Origin: Parcubacteria group bacterium
GTDB lineage: Bacteria > Patescibacteriota > Minisyncoccia > Phycocordibacterales > UBA2135
Reading direction: 5' to 3'
DNA length: 41,318 bases
Assembly: GCA_016176785.1 (NCBI GenBank)
Contig: JACOWN010000008.1
Coordinates: forward strand, 1 to 41,318
The notes beneath the pieces were generated by a model that ran no database searches, was not told where the DNA came from, and saw only the letters and a list, made by a program, of their open reading frames with translations. Position 1 is the first letter of the stretch. The number at the start of each line of letters is the position of its first letter. The position numbers were made by a program, and so were the translations under genes. Below are positions 37,912 to 41,318 of this stretch, piece after piece.

Positions 37912-38457
37912 ATGGAATTACATATTTCAAAATTAGATGCAGCCAAACGCCAGCTCGAAATTGCTATAAACTTATTTTTTAGGAGCGGAGATCCAATTGC
38001 GATACACACACTCGCGAGTGCAGCCTTTAAAATTTTGGATGATATCGGGCAAAAACAAAATATAAAAAGCGTCCATGGGCAACTTCTCGACTGGGTAAAA
38101 CCGGAGAAGAGGGATGAAGTATTCAAAGCAATAAACGCTGCAAAAAATTTTTTTAAACATGCCGATAAAGACCCTGATGGAATCATTAAATTCAACCCGG
38201 AGTCAACAGCATATTACATAATGGATGCAACGCGCATGTATTTACTTCTTTCCAAACATAATGTCCCGCTGTTTCGTTTGTTTGATATATGGTTTGCGTC
38301 ACGATATCCGGACACAGTATCTCAAGACAATATTAAAGAAGCTCTAAATCAAGCAGTTAGTTTGTCCGGGGTTGACCCTAATAATCCTCAATCTTTCTTG
38401 GGCCTCTTACCAATTATTGAAGAAGCGCTTCTAAATTTGAATTTGCGACCAAAATAG
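37912..38457 (+). CDS. Hypothetical helical protein, AT-rich accessory gene
   Basis: MELHISKLDAAKRQLEIAINLFFRSGDPIAIHTLASAAFKILDDIGQKQNIKSVHGQLLDWVKPEKRDEVFKAINAAKNFFKHADKDP. Confidence 0.82.
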   Translation: MELHISKLDAAKRQLEIAINLFFRSGDPIAIHTLASAAFKILDDIGQKQNIKSVHGQLLDWVKPEKRDEVFKAINAAKNFFKHADKDPDGIIKFNPESTAYYIMDATRMYLLLSKHNVPLFRLFDIWFASRYPDTVSQDNIKEALNQAVSLSGVDPNNPQSFLGLLPIIEEALLNLNLRPK

Positions 38458-38459
38458 CT

Positions 38460-38530
38460 CGACCGACTCCCATCAAATCGCACTCTGGAAAATAACCTAA
38501 AAAAGCCTTACACTGGTTGTATAAGCAAAG
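38460..38530. repeat. Degenerate ~70-bp repeat downstream of the second accessory ORF
   Basis: cgaccgactcccatcaaatcg...ttacactggttgtataagcaaag. Confidence 0.65.
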
Positions 38531-38547
38531 TTCTAGACCGCCTCACA

Positions 38548-38646
38548 CCGTACCGATTTTTCTATGCCTCCGATTTTATGAGGAGGTATGGAAAAGTCGG
38601 TCTGAAAGCGACGGGAGGATTCGAACGGGAAGGGGGTCGGAGAAAC
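38548..38646. repeat. 99-bp direct repeat, copy 2
   Basis: Offset 1398 bp from copy 1, one mismatch. Confidence 0.95.
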
Positions 38647-38861
38647 GGGAGTTTCTCCGCGGTGGAGGCAACCTTGCTTCGCAAGGTGTTGGAACCGCAA
38701 GGTTCCAAAGCGCAGGAGCGAAGCGACGAGCAGGAAAGCTTCATCTGGACCGCGCTTGGCGGTATCATTGCCGGACTTCTCTTGTTGTATCTGCCTGACA
38801 AGGATTTGGATGAGATAGAGAAATTGTAGGACATCGCTTCCTTCGCCTCGCGGAATCAAAA

Positions 38862-38904
38862 AAAATGAAAACGCTTGCCGTCTTCCGACGGGCGTTTTCA
38901 TTTT
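38862..38904. terminator. Terminator-like nested hairpin
   Basis: aaaatgaaaacgc ... gcgttttcatttt, inner ccgtc-ttcc-gacgg. Confidence 0.7.
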
Positions 38905-38914
38905 GCCTCGCCCT

Positions 38915-38944
38915 TATGCTTAAATTCTCAAGAATTTAAGCATA
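38915..38944. promoter_or_regulatory. 30-bp AT-rich palindrome, operator candidate
   Basis: tatgcttaaattct-ca-agaatttaagcata, 14 bp upstream of a promoter. Confidence 0.6.
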
Positions 38945-38957
38945 GGTTCTGTGCCTC

Positions 38958-38986
38958 TGGACAAAAAGCATGGACTGTGCTATCAT
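38958..38986 (+). promoter_or_regulatory. Putative sigma70-type promoter (TGGACA-N17-TATCAT)
   Basis: -35 38958-38963, 17-nt spacer, -10 38981-38986. Confidence 0.6.
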
Positions 38987-39062
38987 AACACCATTAAACG
39001 TTAGTAACGGCAGATGAGGACGCCCGCCTCGAAAACGGGCTTTTTCATGCCATTTTTTGCGT

Positions 39063-39662
39063 ATGTTCGTGGATGTACCGTTCTACAGGCAACTGACGAT
39101 GTATAACTGCGGGCCTGCCGCCCTACAGATGGTCTTTGCGTATTTTAACCGGCACCGCTGCCAGAAAGAACTGGCGCGCTCGCTTCGCACTTCAAAAAGG
39201 GACGGCACAACGCATGATGAGCTCGTGCGCGAAGCGCGCCGCGACGGGTTTTACTGCTACACTAACGGCGACTCAACGCTTTTTGAAATAAAGCACTTCA
39301 TTTCTCTCGGCCTGCCTGTCGTCGTTGATTTTATTGAGCCCGACGGCGAGGAGGAACATTACGCCGTCGTTGTCGGCTACAAAGACGGCGACATCATTCT
39401 CAACGACCCGTGGAACGGCGAGAACTTCAAACTTCCGGAGGAAGAGTTTGCGCGCCGCTGGCATTATGCGCAGAGCATCCACAAGCGCTGGATCATGGTT
39501 CTCTCAAGCGAGCCGCTCGTGCTCGGTAAGCGGCATGCGCCCCGAAGAAAGACCGCGGGGGAACAAAAATCACTGTGGGCGACATTCTTTGACCTTTCCA
39601 AAGCCATCCCGAAATCATGGAACATCATGTCGCTACGGACACCAAAAAACGCCTTGGAATAA
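39063..39662 (+). CDS. C39-like papain-fold peptidase/protein
   Basis: MFVDVPFYRQLTMYNCGPAALQMVFAYF (Q...CGPAAL), EEEHYAVVVGYKDGDIILNDPW (H, D). Confidence 0.88.
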   Translation: MFVDVPFYRQLTMYNCGPAALQMVFAYFNRHRCQKELARSLRTSKRDGTTHDELVREARRDGFYCYTNGDSTLFEIKHFISLGLPVVVDFIEPDGEEEHYAVVVGYKDGDIILNDPWNGENFKLPEEEFARRWHYAQSIHKRWIMVLSSEPLVLGKRHAPRRKTAGEQKSLWATFFDLSKAIPKSWNIMSLRTPKNALE

Positions 39663-39674
39663 GGCGTTTTTTGG
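39642..39674 (+). terminator. Rho-independent terminator
   Basis: ccaaaaaacgcctt-ggaat-aaggcgttttttgg. Confidence 0.85.
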
Positions 39675-39700
39675 TGCTCCAGTTTGATCTGGAAAAACAC

Positions 39701-39729
39701 TTGACAATGGTATCAAACTATGCTATACT
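39701..39729 (+). promoter_or_regulatory. Near-consensus sigma70 promoter TTGACA-N17-TATACT
   Basis: -35 39701-39706, 17-nt spacer, -10 39724-39729. Confidence 0.85.
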
Positions 39730-39764
39730 TTAAATAAAGAATCGAGAGAGACGATTCTGCGGAG

Positions 39765-39838
39765 AACGGCTCTGCGATCCCTCCTCGCTTCAAATGCACT
39801 TTAAAACTTTTGAGGAGGGATCGCAGAGCCGTTTTTCG
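39765..39838 (+). promoter_or_regulatory. Perfect 22-bp leader stem-loop plus T-tract (attenuator or small RNA terminator)
   Basis: aacggctctgcgatccctcctc (39765-39786) / gaggagggatcgcagagccgtt (39812-39833), then ttt. Confidence 0.85.
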
Positions 39839-40045
39839 TTGTTTGTTCGGCTGACTCTTCGGGTCGGCCACTCTTCTCACTCCACGAGCATCGCTCGCGG
39901 CGTGAGACAGAGGGGAAGGTACTTTAAAAAAAATTAACCCAGCCGCCCACCCGGCGGGAATCAGTGCTGAATCCGAAACCGAGCGGTGGGGCTCGGTCCA
40001 TTTGGACCGCCCGCTTTCAGCGCGGGCAAAATAGGAGTTAGGGCA

Positions 40046-40726
40046 ATGACGACTTCGAATTCGATGACGATGGCTGTGGCTGCGGCGCGGGCGGATTTCG
40101 CCCGCAAGCAAGTCGTATGGCTTGTTTCCCTCGGAGTATCCGAGGGGAAGGCCGCCCGCATTTTGCGGGCGGGCGGGCCCGGCGCAGTGCGCGCTGGGGT
40201 CGAGTGGGCGGCGAAGGCCGTCAACCACCTCGCAGCGCGCTGCGGCAGTGATGCCGTATCGCACGATACCGTTGATTGCCTACTCTCCGGAGTGGGCGGC
40301 TCAACGGGATTCGGGCGAGAGCGGCAGGCGGCCGTTCTCGCGGCGCTCGGTCTTCCGGTGCCCGCGCACCGGTCGTCCCATCAACTCTTCTCCGTCCTTC
40401 GGACGGCGCGCGAGGCGTGCGTGGGGAGCGGTGGAATCCCGCTCCCTATACGGGCAGACGTCGCCGTCTGGGCCGAGTTCGGCCCGGACTTCTACCGCCG
40501 GGGAGGCCTCGCCGACGAGGCGGAGCGTGATGAGCTCCGCGCCGAGCGCCGAGTTGCTCGGCAGAGAGGCGCAGAAGCCGTCGTCCTGCTTGCGGGACGG
40601 CTCGCCGCAACGCGTCTCGACGAGTACCGTGTGCTCGTCGAGGAGGCTCGCCTCCTCGAGAATGGAGGGGTGGATTACACGTCGTCTGACTCCCCTCCGT
40701 TCTGCGGGCTCTACGTCAGCCCGTAG
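40046..40726 (+). CDS. Hypothetical protein encoded by hairpin-saturated sequence
   Basis: MTTSNSMTMAVAAARADFARKQVVWLVSLGVSEGKAARILRAGG...; GGAG at 40033-40036; long open frame. Confidence 0.65.
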   Translation: MTTSNSMTMAVAAARADFARKQVVWLVSLGVSEGKAARILRAGGPGAVRAGVEWAAKAVNHLAARCGSDAVSHDTVDCLLSGVGGSTGFGRERQAAVLAALGLPVPAHRSSHQLFSVLRTAREACVGSGGIPLPIRADVAVWAEFGPDFYRRGGLADEAERDELRAERRVARQRGAEAVVLLAGRLAATRLDEYRVLVEEARLLENGGVDYTSSDSPPFCGLYVSP

Positions 40727-40893
40727 AGCCCATAGTTCTTCTTCCACCGCGAGCGCGAGGGGGCTTCTCCACCGCCACTTCGCGCTCGCTCACTGCCCTA
40801 CGAAACTCTCCGAGCGTAGTAGGGCTCCTTTTTGAGTTCCGCACCGACGGTGCGAAATTCAAAGAGGAAGCACCCTTTTCAGGAGGCAAAATC

Positions 40894-41145
40894 ATGCCCC
40901 ATGGGAAATTTTTTCCGAGCAACCGCCTGCTTGAGCAGCTCTTCTCCGCGCGGGACAACCTCGCGCGGAGTAAGGAGGAGCTCGACGAACTTGCCAAGCT
41001 CGCGAACGGGCGGGGAATCATTCTTCCGCGGATCGTCCGCGACGGGGGGTTCCTCCCCGGGCTCATCCGCGAGCGCGGCATCGAGATGGTGCCGGCGAAT
41101 GAGTTTTTCGAGCGCCGCGAGGCGCATTTCGCCGCCCGCCGATAA
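40894..41145 (+). CDS. Small hypothetical protein
   Basis: AGGAGG just upstream; MPHGKFFPSNRLLEQLFSARDNLARSKEELDELAKLANGRGIILPRIVRDGGFLPGLIRERGIEMVPANEFFERREAHFAARR. Confidence 0.7.
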   Translation: MPHGKFFPSNRLLEQLFSARDNLARSKEELDELAKLANGRGIILPRIVRDGGFLPGLIRERGIEMVPANEFFERREAHFAARR

Positions 41146-41161
41146 AACTGGAGGTGGATAT

Positions 41162-41269
41162 ATGAGGAAGGGGCGGACACTCCGGCGAAATGACCGGTCC
41201 GACTCCGCGCCATCTCACTTCGCCCTGCAGAGCTTCACGCGACGCAGGGCTTCCTTCTCCCTTCACTAA
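41162..41269 (+). CDS. Putative 35-aa basic small protein
   Basis: GGAGG at 41150-41154; MRKGRTLRRNDRSDSAPSHFALQSFTRRRASFSLH. Confidence 0.4.
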   Translation: MRKGRTLRRNDRSDSAPSHFALQSFTRRRASFSLH

Positions 41270-41318
41270 TTTCTTCGCAGACGGAAAATTGGTGGCGGGT
41301 TGGGAATCAAATACCCCC

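Noticed and set aside
37800-38530. Integron cassettes with attC sites after the two accessory ORFs
   Set aside because: One ACCTAAC resembles an R-box, but no matching GTTRRRY partner is found, the second copy lacks the box, and no integron integrase is seen. Only the degenerate repeat is claimed.
39005-39050. Possible hammerhead ribozyme (cagatgagg...cctcgaaaac) in the C39 peptidase leader
   Set aside because: The core differs from CUGAUGA at a conserved position and stem II does not close properly; the GCCCG/CGGGC-TTTTT hairpin explains the sequence better.
39765-41270. CRISPR array
   Set aside because: The repeated feature is structure, not sequence; no constant repeat/spacer periodicity and no cas genes.

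Overview
The window looks like a chromosomal segment of a Candidate Phyla Radiation / Parcubacteria-like bacterium (inference from gene content; standard code, prfB present, no UGA recoding needed). From left to right it contains: the end of a DEAD-box helicase; a palindrome-rich non-coding stretch and a small isolated transcription unit; tRNA-Gln with a truncated copy; a minus-strand cluster of receiver protein, cohesin protein, dockerin protein, receiver protein, HAMP/PAS histidine kinase and orphan NMT1-type solute-binding protein; pyrG; a four-helix-bundle gene flanked by inverted repeats; ftsX-ftsE-prfB; a tRNA cluster; a large LamG protein with Cys-rich repeats; tRNA-fMet; a PG-binding/FnIII protein; ligA-gatC-gatA; a complete-looking type IV pilus operon (prepilins, pilD, pilC, pilT, pilB, PilP/O/N/M-like); comF; tRNA-Ser with tRNA-derived repeats; an AT-rich insert bounded by 99-bp direct repeats; a C39-like peptidase; and a terminal transcription unit (about 39700-41280). 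The terminal unit has a near-consensus promoter and a perfect 22-bp leader stem-loop, and its coding sequence is saturated with perfect short hairpins. The most unusual signals are (i) this hairpin-saturated operon, (ii) a recurring arrangement of inverted T-arm fragments plus perfect hairpins on the 3' side of several tRNA genes, and (iii) a cohesin/dockerin pair encoded together with two-component signalling genes.
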